Shown here in pieces: positions 1 to 12,336 of a DNA stretch of 64,000 bases (its first letter is position 1; every line of letters starts with the position of its first letter). This stretch comes from Manduca sexta (taxonomy: Eukaryota > Arthropoda > Insecta > Lepidoptera > Sphingidae). Location of the stretch: assembly GCF_014839805.1 (NCBI RefSeq), contig NC_051120.1:10912001-10976000 (forward strand), written 5' to 3'. The notes under the pieces are model-generated. The model was not told the origin of the DNA. It was given only the letters and a program-made list of their open reading frames with translations, and did no database searches. Position numbers and translations under genes: made by a program.

Positions 1-330
1 ATTATGATAAGTGATAATACTTAGTGGAAATTGTGCAGGGAGAATACATTTTATTGGTTATGATTTCCTAGTAACCATGAGGGAATATCTATTGGGCAAA
101 AAATTCTAGAACTATGGTCCCAGGCGGATTAAAACTAATTTGACGCCGCAGAATTTCGGTAACACAATTAGGTATTAAATTATACACAAAAATGTCATTA
201 GATTACATTGAATTGACTAGTATACGATGTGTCAATGACAATTAAAGTGGAACATTATTTTGATTTATTTGAGACTCATTTTTAAAGTTATAGAGAAACA
301 TATACCTAAAACTTAAGATCATCAAAGACC

Positions 331-660
331 ACATAATATAATAATAATAATATCAGTCCTGTATTATATACTGCCCCACTGTCGGGCACGGGCCTCCTCT
401 GCCATTGAGAGTGTTTAGGCCTCAGTCCACCACGCTGGCCTAGTGCGGGTTGGTAGATTTCATATACCTTCGAAATGGCTATGGACAACTTCTCAGGTAT
501 GCAGGTATCGTTACTGTGTTTCTTTGACAGATAAAGCAAGCGATAATCCACAAATAAAACACATACATTTAGAAGTCAGAGGTGCATGCCTTTGGATTTT
601 GAACCTGCAGACAATCGTCTCGATAGTCCATTCCACACCCAACTAGGCGATCGCCGCATT
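331..660 (-). mobile_element. tRNA-derived SINE (family B), near full length
   Basis: Read on the minus strand, the head at about 633-660 resembles a tRNA A box (core CTAGTTGGGTGTGG) and 592-608 resembles a B box (GGTTCAAAATCC). The body carries the stretch around 390-440 that recurs in the other copies. The element ends in an (AAT)n-type tail at 331-350. Related copies lie at 7441-7732, 10430-10605, 20643-20930 and 58052-58156, which shows a dispersed family. It resembles a very common lepidopteran SINE. The ORFs across it are chance. Confidence 0.8.
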
Positions 661-2394
661 TTGAGTCGACATAAAGGCATTAAAAATTACAAAACATTTT
701 TAATACCACAAGGCATTCATTGTTTGTACCCAGAGACATAGAGTCTACACTCTGTCAATCTATTTATATAATATAAGAACAGTGACAAGCTTCTGTGGTC
801 GATCTGTTTACCACAATCGGGGCATGCGCAGAAACCACAAATACATATGCTCTTATATACAAATTGTCACGTTTACATAATAGAACTGTGATTTGAATTG
901 TTTTTAAAGTTATGTAGATAATTGAACGTTGAGCCTAGAGGACATTGAAAGGTTAGAGAAAAAAGTATAGCCTCGCTGGAAATCGTAAAAACGCAAATTT
1001 GATTCCCTCCTTAAGACAAAAGTTTTGTAATCTACGATTATTCAATTCTGGTCTCAATGTTGTGGTACTGAATGTTTCTCGCAGCTCCTAATGCTCAAAA
1101 AACGAGATTTATATCTTAATATGACGTCAGTGTATGTGAATATTGGCTAAAAAACAGTATTAAAATACGCCGAGTCATGCGATCTGCTTCGAAACAAAAT
1201 AAGATTCCCAATCATTTGAAACAATGGGCCATAATATATCATTTTACATCCATAAGCTGTTTTTTAAAACGGGTCACGCGAGCGTACCCGCGTGTAATAG
1301 CTAGCACATTACAAAGTTTACACGAACACCCACGCCACAGTTTCTTTTCTTGAAATGACTAGTTTTTCTTTGCGCGTGGAATTTTTGCGCCGACGTGTGA
1401 AACGATGCCTATTACAAATACTTTGATATTTTATGTATTCCTGTGTGTTTTTATTGGTCTTAGGAAATTTTTTGACATTACCGTCTCATGACTATATTTT
1501 GTATTTTTAATAAACGTTCTGGGACTATTTAAAGAGCCTTGCAGTCCTCACTTATTTACAAATTAAATCTCAATCTGCTAATTGCTGTTCGGTATTTTGC
1601 AATACGGTTCCACCAAACGTCTAATCATTAGACAGTCGAAAACATTACATACATTATAAACAGCCGAATTACTTACCCCATTAAAAATTACACAACTACA
1701 TTTTGCACAAATATATCTAGTCAGCCTAAAAAATGTAATCTAGATTAGTCCGCAAAAAAGCCTAACATGAAGAGCCCATGCTTTCTAGGCTAATAGGTGT
1801 TTCACAATTAAAACGTATAGCCTGTTTCATCGTAAAACAAAGATAACTAAAAATTCCTAACGAATAAAACGTTATCACTTAATCTTACAAAACCTTAAGT
1901 GCATTATAAAGTTTACTACTCTGCAATTTACATGCCATACATACGTACGTACATCCTTGTAATGAAAATACTTTTTTAAAAATGAAAGCTTTACTTTTAA
2001 GGTCACGTGGCATATTTAATCTGATTAAAACTCTTCTTAAATCCGATATTATTGTTCTAAGTAAACATATAAATCAGTTACTTCTCACGCCATAGATTTA
2101 TATCAATTATTCCCCTGAGAACATCCTCGTATTGAAACGTCGATCATTAACCATCAAAAAGATGTACTTTGTCCTTGACAAAGGTCGATCAACTTAGTAA
2201 CAGAGATAACGTTTAGAAAGGTCATTGTATCAAACAAAACTAATTGATATAATAATTTGCCGCCGAAAACAGAGTTTAAACATAAAGCTAGTAAAATACA
2301 ATAAAACATAAGCATCACGCATTTCATTTCGGAGGTAGGTAGGGGTGTAACAATCTACATTTCGCTAACTAAGTTCGTCCCTTTATATATATAT
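661..2394. other. Intergenic or intronic AT-rich DNA with a Helitron 3'-end scrap
   Basis: No coding signal seen. At about 1272-1304 a GC-rich segment ends in CTAG (1301-1304) and resembles the 3' hairpin end of the Helitron-like elements described elsewhere in this window, on the plus strand. The rest is unclassified. Confidence 0.4.
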
Positions 2395-2513
2395 ATTTTT
2401 TTTACGTAACTGGCTTCTTTGGGACACTTTTGCCAAAGTCAAGAAGGTCCCTTTATACCAGGATGCGCGCCTTTTGACATTTAACGGGCTGATATTGAGC
2501 AGAAAAACCCATA
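2395..2513. repeat. Unclassified dispersed repeat joined to a SINE family A scrap
   Basis: The stretch 2405-2455 (core CTTTGGGACACTTTTGCC) resembles a repeat I know as widespread in Lepidoptera. It abuts 2482-2513, which matches the internal part of SINE family A on the minus strand (core GGGCTGATATTGAGCAG). No intact ends are visible. Confidence 0.5.
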
Positions 2514-3260
2514 ATTAAAAACAAATAAACGACAGTATACTCTTACTATACTGCATACGCAAATAATATCGTGGAAAGTTTCGACGGTAATAAAAGGCAG
2601 CGTAAGTTCTAACTATAATTATTATAATATTTATTCTCACCACATATCCGATGCCAAAATGATCACGATTATTAATCATTCCCAAAAAGGTTGCGCACTC
2701 ATCGTAAAAGTATTTACAAAACGGCAACACGAACTACAGTTTAACATAGGCGGTGAGTATGCGATTCGTTAATTTCTAATATCAAAAATGTTAGTATTTA
2801 ATAGTTTTAAAATGCAAAACCTATCCTTTTTTATCCGTCTATCTCTATGCAACATCATATTTAATTTCATTTTTAACTAACTCACGCGTATCGCCTATTA
2901 AAGCAAAATAATAATTAAATTAAATTTAGAAAACATAAAACAGTTTATTGATAATATAAACATTCTGGTGCATACCGTCGAAATTCCTTCGGGATGACGG
3001 TATTTAGGCTAAAGCAATATAAACGCTAGAAAATTTCCAACAACGCGATATAAATAAAACATCGCCGGCTATTCTTGCAGTATTACCAAAAATGCCAATC
3101 GCCAAAAATAAAAGTACAATAAACGTACAACTTTAGCATAAGTAATATGTTTTTTTTTTTTGTGGCATACAATATCATCTTACAAAAAAAAAAACAGCAG
3201 AATATTCCATGAGTTATCACGCATCAAATACATAAAAAAACACTTAAAAAAGCTACTTAC

Positions 3261-3308
3261 GAGCCTCAACAGCTTAGCAAGGAACCTCTCCAGAGCGTCC
3301 GTAGGCAT
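3261..3308 (-). CDS. Candidate first coding exon, unknown protein
   Basis: On the minus strand an ATG at 3308 sits in an insect-type start context (CAAAAATG). It opens 16 codons, MPTDALERFLAKLLRL, which end exactly at a consensus splice donor, GTAAGT (minus strand, 3260-3255), in phase 0. The peptide looks like a short amphipathic helix. A GC-rich block that may be the promoter lies immediately upstream. The rest of the gene would run towards position 1 and off the window; I could not find a second exon in the AT-rich DNA there. I do not recognise the protein. A chance ATG followed by a GTAAGT in this setting is the main alternative. Confidence 0.42.
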
Positions 3309-3530
3309 TTTTGTACACTAAAACCAGTTCACATAAATTCGACACGTCCGCCCGGCACGGCGGTTGGTTTAAAACTGAAGCGCAATAATGGCGACTCACG
3401 ACGCGGAGGTGTTTAATTAGTGTCTGTTATCGCGAATTATCTGCCGCGGTTTCAGTACAAATATGGGTGAATTGTGATAAGCCCGCGAAAAGCCGATGGA
3501 AATGTTGCGGACATGTCGATACCGGTTAAG
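3309..3530 (-). promoter_or_regulatory. GC-rich block, possible promoter or 5' UTR
   Basis: This stretch is clearly richer in G+C and CpG than the DNA on either side (for example 3340-3420 and 3440-3500) and lies directly upstream of the candidate minus-strand start at 3308. No TATA box was identified with confidence. The promoter role is inferred from composition and position only. Confidence 0.35.
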
Positions 3531-5790
3531 GAATTACCTGAAATAATCGTTACGGTTTTACAGTAAGACTAGTTTTGTGCATTACAGATAAATTCATGCC
3601 TAAATATCATGATTGGATTAAGTCACCAAACGAATATATCAGCTAATATCTATATTCTACCTACCCGTATCGCACTCAAATGTGCCTTTGGCGATACAAA
3701 CTTTTTGATTTGGCTTAGTTTTACGACTAGCAAGGTGAAGACCTGATTAAAAAAAAGGTGCATCACAAAAAAAAGCCGCTTGTAAATCACGTAGCGACTG
3801 TCCATACTAAATCATAGCTCTATCGGTTGAATTAATACAAAACGTGATAAAATCGATTAACAACACTACATTACTCATAATGCGGTTGTCCTTTGTTAAA
3901 TGTTATTTATTATACGTATTAACAGACATAACTAATTACTGCGTCTTATATAATCTAAAACAAACAACTAATTGTTTACTATAAAAGTGTAGTTTCAAAC
4001 AATACAGATTAAAACAGTCGCTATAAGAGTTTTTAAATTTGAATTTCAAATGCGATTAACTCTGCGATCGTACATCTAATGTCTAGCTAGAGTATCGTGC
4101 GACAATTTTGTCGTTGCGATGGGACCGTACCTTTATAACTTTATCTTTTATAATTACTTAATCTGCGCGAACAATGATCCCGCCGGATTAAGAGATCACT
4201 AAAGGTCATCACTGTCATTATGCTGCAGTTAAGTCACCTTTACTGATAACATTATCATACAATTAAGGACTACGGGTATTACATAAAAAGGCATCTAGAA
4301 ATACTTGTTCTAGAAATATATTCAGATATTAAATGAGATACAGGATATTCATGTGTGTAAATAAGAGTACATTGGTACTCTACATTGTAATTCATGATAC
4401 ATTTTTCTATTTAATAAACAACACACATACAATATTATTCTAATTAAAAATCAACTGGATTTCTTACAAAGATTAGGTACTAACAAAATTATTCTTGAAA
4501 TGTTTTATGACAAAAATTTTGATTCTGAATAATGGTTTGATGAATATCGACTTTACACTAATCTTCTCAACTACAGTTGAACTATTAACCGCCATTTTCA
4601 TTCCCGATCGATTATTTCGAATTTTTACAAAAATGGACCAATTAGAACAAAGTATTTTTTGAAATGTTTACAAATGAGTTAATTTGATTGGTTCACTCTT
4701 GGACTCAGTTTGAAGATTGAGATAGCGATCATTTCTTGAAAACGAGTGTAATATAATTGTAATTTACCTCGGACATAGAAAATATCCGCACAAAATGAAC
4801 AAAGTACTTTTAAAACAATAAAACGTTTGACAAATAAAATCTCATAATAGCACACAAAAGCCTATGTATTATCACGGATAATAAGTAATTAAAATTTTTG
4901 CATTATAAAGCCGTTGTAATTTGTTTGATCCTTTCTATCTTTCATTTATTATTATCAATGTTTATAGCGGGTTAAGCCGGGAATGTCGTTACTTAGCTTT
5001 TCAGTTTCATTAGTTTCCCTGTAAATTGTATTTTATTGTCTTGTTGATAAGGTGCAGATTTACAATCGCAGCTTTTTAGCGATAGTCCCGTGATAACTGT
5101 CTATTCGTTATCAACCCTCGCTCTATATCCGGGTGTATGAATCAATATTTCAATGCTTTCAAGGTAAAACGTGTTTGGTTTAGATGAAGGACACAATAAT
5201 TTAAAGAGATAAATGTGGCGAGATTTCTGAGAATTCTCTATAGAATTTTTAAATAACAATTGAAGTTTCTAAACCGGAACGCACAGTTTTAAGAGTTTAC
5301 TTAAAACTAGATAACATTTAAATCCTCAAAAAAATCTATGAAATTACATTACTTCCTTTTCTCAACGAAATTTAATATCCGTTCCAATAATTCAAACATA
5401 TTAAAAGATCATTATCAAGTATCAACATTATTAAGACTCAGCCCAGACTTACCGCATAATACCTGAAACTTTTAACAAACAGCGACACAGATATCGAAAG
5501 CTAATACTAGCGTCATGTTACATCGCCCGCGCATCTCCGTAGGGGAGAGAAGTAACTATTTCATGATTTTTTTTTCCAAACCACGTCCAATTGTTTCAAT
5601 GCTCTACGTCACTGACAACGTGAAAAACGTAGGCGTTCGCTGATCGACGGCGAATAACACTTCACTGTAATTTAGCGGAATTCTATTTTTATCTTTACAC
5701 GGTTATGATATCTTGGTAGGCGTAGGGTTTAATGAAACCGCGAGTAGAGCGCGTTTTCAAGGTAATTATTATTTTTTAGTGTTTTGAATG
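3531..5790. other. AT-rich non-coding DNA, nothing recognised
   Basis: I see no gene, SINE head or inverted-repeat element here. Short palindromic and homopolymer runs occur at the level expected for AT-rich DNA. Confidence 0.5.
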
Positions 5791-5794
5791 ACGA

Positions 5795-6085
5795 GACGAG
5801 CTTACCGTACGCTTGATGGTAAGCGATACGACCGCCTATAAACAGTAGAAGCACCATCCAACACTTTGAATTATAAAGTATTGTTTGGTATTCCACTGCG
5901 CTCGCCATCCTGAGACATGCGATGTTAAGTCTTATTATATCCAGTAGTTACACTGGCTACAATGTCCTTAAAACCGGAACACAACAGTGACTACACACAG
6001 CTGCTTGGCGGCAGAAATAGATGTTGCGGTGGTACCTAAGCATGCGACCTCTCACATATGAAAGACCACCAGTGACCACCCGTAT
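5795..6085 (+). repeat. Dispersed repeat family D, copy 1
   Basis: The sequence is clearly related to 52010-52190 (same strand) and to 53965-54215 (opposite strand). Shared landmarks are CACCATCCAACACTTTGAA, ACTGGCTACAATGTCC and TTGGCGGCAGAAATAGA. The family resembles a common lepidopteran interspersed repeat, possibly the 3' end of a LINE or a SINE. No coding capacity is evident and the 66-codon ORF across it is chance. Confidence 0.65.
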
Positions 6086-6694
6086 TTCGCACTCGTGTTA
6101 CACTTTGTCAACAAAATCACGGGCAGGTACGTATCGATGCCTCAGTCCCAGTCACCTGGTACATCACATATTGTCACCGACTCGGCTTAATTGCATTACC
6201 ATAGATAACAAATTGCGTTAACTTCATTCACTGATTATAAACTATCATTGGCCCACCGCCTACGTTCCACTACATCAACCCGCTTTGATTTCAGTTTGAC
6301 GAACCTAATTAGCACATGTATCGCATACAACCATGTTGATAAACAATGGAAAATACAAAAATTCCACACGAATCGTAAATATTAAACCGAATCATAATGA
6401 TGGCCGTAAAATGATAAAGTTCTGAAATATGATCGTTCAATAAATCTTATCTTTGGTTCGATAGGTTATAAGCGGTGATGGTAAATTATTATAATTTGAC
6501 ATGGTCAGTGTTCATTGTGCCACGCGATGTTATATTATGAATAATAGAAAAATGCTTCCCCACATTTCTCTGGGTGTACTGAACCAAGGGGTCAAACATT
6601 TTTAAAATTTTATGTAAAATATGTGCATGTAGATGAATAGTTCATATATGCGTTAAAGAGAAAATTCATAATTGTTAAATGTAGGTAGATATGA

Positions 6695-6830
6695 ACTTTT
6701 ACTTGCGGATGACCGACACCTCGGTTCGCTTCGTGATCGTAAAGGCTGCAGTTTTCGAAACGGCTGAAGAAAATTAGAATATAATACCGCGATGAAATCC
6801 GTAAATAGTTTTATTTCAATGCGTTTATTT
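6695..6830 (+). repeat. Dispersed repeat family E, copy 1
   Basis: It shares the core AAGGCTGCAGTTTTCGAAAC and the 3' block GATAAAATCCGTAAATAGTT (here with one change) with 8640-8745 and 32530-32650. All three copies lie in the same orientation. It is probably a retrotransposon 3' end; the class is not established. Confidence 0.6.
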
Positions 6831-7440
6831 TTTTTTGTGACATGAATATTGTGCTGAATATGCACTTTTTATGTATCTTATTAATAGCTTAAAGATTCGA
6901 TTCGATATCGATCTCCAATACACAGTTTAATCAATTAAAACAAGACTCTACCAGTTATCACATACGTTGTCAATTCAACAAACACAGTTCGAAAATAGCT
7001 CGCGATGCAAACAAGGGCAACTAAAATAGCCCGAGTAAATAAGAGATAACTTGCTGAGATAACAGATATAAAATAAGATTTAATTCCGCGCAAACAAAGC
7101 ATAGCGACACGAAATTAGCACAAACGTTTTGTATTGACGTGCGTATTCCGAAAAACTGATAACGATCTATTTTAGATGCGATCGGGATCGTATCGCTTTC
7201 GGTAATTGTTGTTATTTATTATCAAACACAAAAATCACTTTAAATTGTTTGTTTGTTGTTTGTTTTTTACTCTAGTGTAGTAAATTAGGGACTTTACCGA
7301 CATGCACTCACGATAACTCGTAAAGTCCTTGTAACATTTTTAATGTCCAATGAACACAAACATAGTTTGCTTCTACTGCCTGACAACAAAAATATATAAG
7401 GGTAGGTGTTCTACCTTACATGAGGTCAGATCTGGTCTAT
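6831..7440. other. AT-rich non-coding DNA
   Basis: Nothing was recognised beyond a short GTTT-rich run near 7248-7266. Confidence 0.5.
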
Positions 7441-7732
7441 TTCCCATAAAAAACTTGTAGTTTATCGGCACGGGCCTCTACTACTGAGAGGGAATAGGCT
7501 ACGCTGGCCAAGTGCAGATTGGTAGACTTCACACAACCCTAAAATCCTATACAGAACCTCTCAGGTATGCAAGTTTCCTCATGATATTCCGTTCACCGTT
7601 AAAGCAAGTGATAATTCACAAAGAATACACACATAATTTTAGAAAAGTCAGAGGTGTGTGCGCTGGGGATTTGAACCCGCGGACATTCGTCTCGGCAGTC
7701 CGTTCCACTCCTAACTGGGCTATTGCCGCTTC
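7441..7732 (-). mobile_element. tRNA-derived SINE (family B)
   Basis: This is the best-preserved B box of the family. The minus strand reads CCGCGGGTTCAAATCCC at 7682-7666, an excellent match to the tRNA B-box consensus. The A-box-like head is at about 7709-7730. The body aligns along its length with 331-660. Confidence 0.8.
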
Positions 7733-8074
7733 GTCAGAAAAAACTTTATTCTCGATTTAAGTGTGAATTTTGCTAGCCAAAAGCACGCGGTAAATGTGTC
7801 GTTTTTCAATTCGCACTTACGATACGGTTATTTAACTGTATCCAACTGCTTACTGCCGACTTTTACAATATGCAAAGGTGCCTCAGTTCACACAGCTAAT
7901 ATTATGTTTGGAGTTAATAGCTCGGTTTTATAGTTTGAGAATGAGACCGCCTCGTTTCTTCCCACAGAGAATTATAGGTTATAGCTGAATAAGACAATAA
8001 TCTCTTCAATGATCAATAGTTAAAGAAAATTAAAGGGTACGTACGTTTTCTTCATAAGAATTGGTATGTAAACT

Positions 8075-8293
8075 GTGCTAACTCGCACTGTGCGCATCCC
8101 TCTCAGGTGTGAAACCCCCACAGTGGTCCACGAAAGTGAGTCGCGTTCTGGGATCAGCCTGAGTATGCCTAATTCCAAAAGGCCGGCATAATTGTGTCGA
8201 CTGTCGATGCGTAATTGTCTTCAGTCGATATGCTATTAGACCCATTCCACTTAATATCAGGTGCAGTGGGGTCATTTTGGCGTGCATTTAATA
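8075..8293 (+). repeat. Dispersed repeat family C, copy 1
   Basis: It aligns with 28902-29095 on the same strand and with 14868-14966 and 56208-56384 on the opposite strand. Landmarks are CACAGTGGTCCACGAAAGTG, AGGCCGGCATAATTGTGTCG and ATATCAGGTGCAGTGGGGTC. The terminal block resembles the TTACCATCAGGTG motif of many lepidopteran repeats. Confidence 0.65.
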
Positions 8294-8639
8294 AAACAAA
8301 CATAATCCAAACTACAGAACAGCAAACAATCTCTACAGCTACATACATATAGTATAGATATATTCCCACAATTATAGTAGTTCCTATGTAATAGACAATT
8401 CGAATGTTATTAAAAAACAATGTTGTCGGATTGTATTGTGTACACCGTAAATGTTAGAAAGTAGAAATAATCAAACGGTTGAAATTACAACGTGCGAGAG
8501 AACAATGGCGGGAATTGTACAATGGCGTAGGGCAGTGGAATGTTACGTATACGAAGTGTTTGTGTGTCATGTCCCCACAGATAACGTACTGGAACAATTT
8601 TGATGCAATTTGAACCTTAAACTAGACAATAAAAGTATT

Positions 8640-8745
8640 CAGTCCGCCCCGGGACCATGAAGGCTGCAAAGTCTTCGTAACTTGGAAATAAAATAAAAAT
8701 ATAAACAACCGTGATAAAATCCGTAAATAGTTTTGTTTCAACGTT
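8640..8745 (+). repeat. Dispersed repeat family E, copy 2
   Basis: It matches 6695-6830, with the blocks AAGGCTGCAAAGTCTTCG and GATAAAATCCGTAAATAGTT. It is more compact than copy 1. Confidence 0.6.
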
Positions 8746-9380
8746 TAATATTCGTGTAAATATAAGAAATCCTTAACTGTAAGAATAAATGTTACTTTTA
8801 GATCTGAATAACACACGTATTAACACGTGAAATATTAATAAAGAAGATAATTTTGTAAAGTGTGATCACATGTTTTCCTTATGGATATTTAATTTGATTT
8901 TTCCTTATGGATTGATTGTGATCAACTGATAAGCCTACTAAATTGTTTTATATAAAAATATTAACAATTTAGTAAATCCCGTTATTAATTTCATCTATGA
9001 TAGTACGATAACAAATTAATTGTTATTGATTTGCAATGAAGGAAAACACGCGGAAACAAAATATACTGAAATAAAATGCGATCTGCATTTCGTTCTAATG
9101 ATAAATATTCTATAAAGACTTCGCCACTGTTCTGTAACAGAGCCACTACATATCAAACAATAATATGTAGTGGTTAGCATATATAATATATAGCACACTC
9201 AGAGATGAGACAATATAAGGCTACTTTTTTTAACCGTGGTTTTCCAAATCCGCAATGAAGATGTTTCAGTTAGCGACATACAGTGCGGCGGATTGCGGGC
9301 TAAGGCTCACCATTCTATTTGTCTTATATAACACACCGCATTTCACGTATTGATATCGATTTCGCTTTATAATTGACTAT
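8746..9380. other. AT-rich non-coding DNA
   Basis: Nothing was recognised. The short ORF at 9016-9198 shows no protein-like features. Confidence 0.5.
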
Positions 9381-9545
9381 CTATTGTCTGCGACTCCGCC
9401 TGCGTGAAAAAGTTTTCTGGGATAAAAAGTAGTCTATAGCATTCTGATTTGTGGAGCAATGTAGCTTCTTCCTTTTAGTGAAAATTTTAAATCGTTTGAA
9501 TAGTTCCTGCGACTGGCGCGTTCAAACAATCTAATTTTCTGCTTT
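9381..9545 (-). mobile_element. Helitron-like element fragment
   Basis: On the plus strand it begins with a GCGACTCCGCCTGCGTG block and continues to a GGGATAAAAAGTAGTCTAT block. These are the same blocks, in the same order, as in 37650-37904 and 31381-31610. No intact ends are present. Confidence 0.5.
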
Positions 9546-9639
9546 ATAACATTAGTGTAGATATGCTCTATCGGTGATCTATATGATCGGTGGACGGGTA
9601 AGGTTAAGTGTTCTAAGTATCAATTTTTCACTCCTTTAG

Positions 9640-9890
9640 TTTAGAAACATGGGCGCCTTCAAGGTTATAGTTTTAGGGTGGTGCATCTACATCTACACAC
9701 TGTAGTACGTACTACATAACATCATATTTTTTTTCCACTAAAAATCGCACGGCCATTTGTATATACTAAACCATAATAAAACCTCTGTACTTGATAGTTC
9801 CCATTGTCATTCAGTTATTCTTACTGTGATTTGTTGTGGACAGTGGAGAGCCCTTGCACCCCCTTGCACCCCCCTCCCGGCGCCTATGAT
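9640..9890. repeat. Possible short element with GGCGCC ends
   Basis: ATGGGCGCC (9649-9657) is mirrored by GGCGCCTAT (9880-9888) about 230 bp away, with a C-rich stretch (9856-9876) just inside the right end. There is no convincing target duplication, so the element status is tentative. Confidence 0.2.
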
Positions 9891-10429
9891 AAGAGAATAT
9901 ACACTCACACCTTATCCACAAAGGAGTAGGTAAAGGACTATATATCGCAAAAATCAGGGACAAATACCAATCCCGGACGACATAAGATTTTCTAATAAAA
10001 AATTAACAAATCGCAGCACTGAAATGTCAATATTTATCAACAGACACAGTTTCTAGTTTGCCAGTTAAACCACATAACTAGCCGATAACGGGCGTTAACA
10101 TTATCTGATTAAACACGGCAGCTGGTATCCCGGTTAACATATTTAGTGTCATGGTTAACGTTATTAGTTAGCTTTCTTAGTAAAGCGACTTGTTTCTATG
10201 CGGTTTAAACATTTATACAATTCGATAATATATAAATCTAAACATCTTGAGAAGACATTCATAATAGTCTATTGAAGATGTACCATAGCTTGATAAAATT
10301 TAGATTGACTTCTTCGTGAGTTGAAAAGTATGCTGAAGACCCAAGAATGATCAGTCTTTCAAGACAAATTTCAGTTTATAAGTCTCCCTATCTACGTTCC
10401 TTTGTACTACCAGTAAACATATCTAAACG
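9891..10429. other. AT-rich non-coding DNA
   Basis: No gene or repeat recognised. Confidence 0.5.
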
Positions 10430-10605
10430 AGAATAATAACTCAATGTCAGCCTTGTATTACATGCTGACCTAGCTTGAGGACATGTCCTTGATTAGCCTT
10501 TTATCCATCACACTGGTAAGTATAATATATACGACTTCAAAATTCTTAATAAGAATTCTCTGACCTGAACTTTCTACATGTTTTCCTTCACCGTCAAACC
10601 GAAAA
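10430..10605 (-). mobile_element. SINE family B, diverged 3' part
   Basis: It aligns with the tail half of the family, with landmarks TCAGCCTTGTATTACATGCT and TTCCTTCACCGTCAAA. The tRNA-like head is missing or too diverged to see. Confidence 0.55.
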
Positions 10606-11035
10606 AATCTAGTCATAGGCGCGTGCTTTGTGATCGATTTAACTCAGGCCGTTCAAATCCCTTTAAAACTACTATATACTATCCATTAATCCCAACCCAT
10701 CACAGAACCACACGTACCTGCCGATTATATAGAAATCTACGTGCACACTTTCACTCACAAAGCTATCGTCCGCATGGTGTCGCGGCGGGCGCCACTCGTC
10801 GACTGCAGCGAGCTAACTGTACCGTCTCGCTCCGTACGAGTGCCAAGTGCCAGCTAATTAAATGCCATAGCCTTAATTGATCACATGCTATGGGGACACG
10901 GTGGCTAGCTTCTTGGAAGGACGGGTAGATCAGCCCACACATAAATATTTCGTATAGTATAGGTATATATAGAACAGTAATTTTATTTCAGCGGTAAGAA
11001 AACAAAATAATTATAATGAGACATCACGTTATAAA

Positions 11036-11297
11036 ACTATACATTTTATAAAACAAAGTCACCAAAAGTTGTCTGTCTGTATATGATCGATTATCTCAAA
11101 AACTACTGAACCGATTTTGAATTCTTGGGGAAGCTTTAGGTTAATAGTACATTACGGTTTTATGTAAATTGACTGACATATAACGATTACTGTTGAAGAG
11201 GTCACGTGGTTGTAAAAAATCTCGTGGGTCGGAATTTCGCGGGAAAAACTTTGTGACACACTGATTTCCACGCGGGCGAAGCCGCGGGCACAACTAG
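11036..11297 (+). mobile_element. Helitron-like non-autonomous element
   Basis: The right end has a GC-rich hairpin-forming block (11268-11288, CCACGCGGGCGAAGCCGCGG) followed by CTAG (11294-11297) and a T, as expected of Helitron 3' ends, which insert between A and T. The 5' part (ATAAAACAAAGTC near 11049) is shared, inverted, with 59193-59410. The first two bases of the left end are not a clean TC. Confidence 0.6.
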
Positions 11298-12080
11298 TTA
11301 AAAATAAGTTATAAAGGAGAATGCCCATTTTTGTATGAAAGTTGGGCTACGCTTGCGTCTGTACAAAACCTTCACTAAACTATAGGGAATATATCCTAGT
11401 TTTTATAAAAATGTAAAACAATTGGATATTCGATAGGAGTTCGGAGTAATCAGATTTTTTATAACGCGGTTATTTTGAGGTTAAGTATAGACTGCAATAA
11501 TGTACGGTAGAAAGTACTTACGTGCCTAAGTAAGTTCAATATTGCAGTTAATTGTTATTGCAATAAGCAATTATTGGACGTTCTTTTCACATAGCTTTAA
11601 TTGCCCTCATAAGAAACTGATAGGTAGCAACATATACTTACATCTGATAAGACGAAACTTCAATAAAACTTCTAAGATAGTATGAAGGAATATTAGTTTT
11701 TCCACTGAGGATATGTTACCTGACCTTTTGTGTATATATTTTTCTGAATTACGACTTTTTCTATTACATGGATACCTAATCTTTTTTTCCACCTACCATT
11801 ATCTCACTCCAATGTGGCGTCAATACATATTGTAGAATAGATTCAGCTTAGCTTTTATGACCGGCCATATGCCTGACGCCAACCGTCTTTGGAGGATTCC
11901 GATCCCAGGCAACTCAGTTCACAGCCTGATTAGGCTAATAGTTAATTATCATAGGGAAAGAAAAATAAAACGAGAAATACGAAATCCGATGTATATTTTT
12001 ATATAGATGTATATTTTTAATAGAGGTATATATTCTTGGCATCCCAAAATGAAAACAAGAATTTGATATAGCTGCAGCAG
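11298..12080. other. AT-rich non-coding DNA
   Basis: Nothing recognised. It would be 3' flank of the minus-strand exons that follow. Confidence 0.45.
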
Positions 12081-12082
12081 GT

Positions 12083-12211
12083 TTATATATACTCCTGAAC
12101 TGAGTGAATGACTTCTTGCAGCGCTGGTCGGGTCATGTCATGTTGTTATCTATGAACCTCATTATTAGCTGATCTCCAGCAGGCAGCACTAACTCATTCC
12201 AGCATTGAAAC
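12083..12211 (-). CDS. Candidate 3' coding exon, unknown protein, possible frameshift
   Basis: On the minus strand a good splice acceptor with a pyrimidine-rich run ending TTTTAG precedes base 12211. Spliced to the exon ending at 12337, the frame reads on through CWNELVLPAGDQLIMRFI and then DNNMT, with a stop at 12133-12135. Just there the DNA holds a tandem five-base duplication (minus strand ATGAC ATGAC). If one copy is ignored, the reading continues RPALQEVIHSVQEYI to a stop at 12083-12085. Either the short end is genuine or a 5-bp insertion truncated the protein. The amino-acid mix is protein-like, but I do not recognise a family. No polyadenylation signal was fixed with confidence. Confidence 0.42.
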
Positions 12212-12336
12212 CTAAAATAGAATGTAGAAGTGGAGTAAACATGTTTCCATTATTATTATTGTTAAACTGTTTTCTTTAACTTTGGCAAGATATTTCCCAC
12301 ATTTTGGGTACGTTAATAATAATCTACATAACTTAC

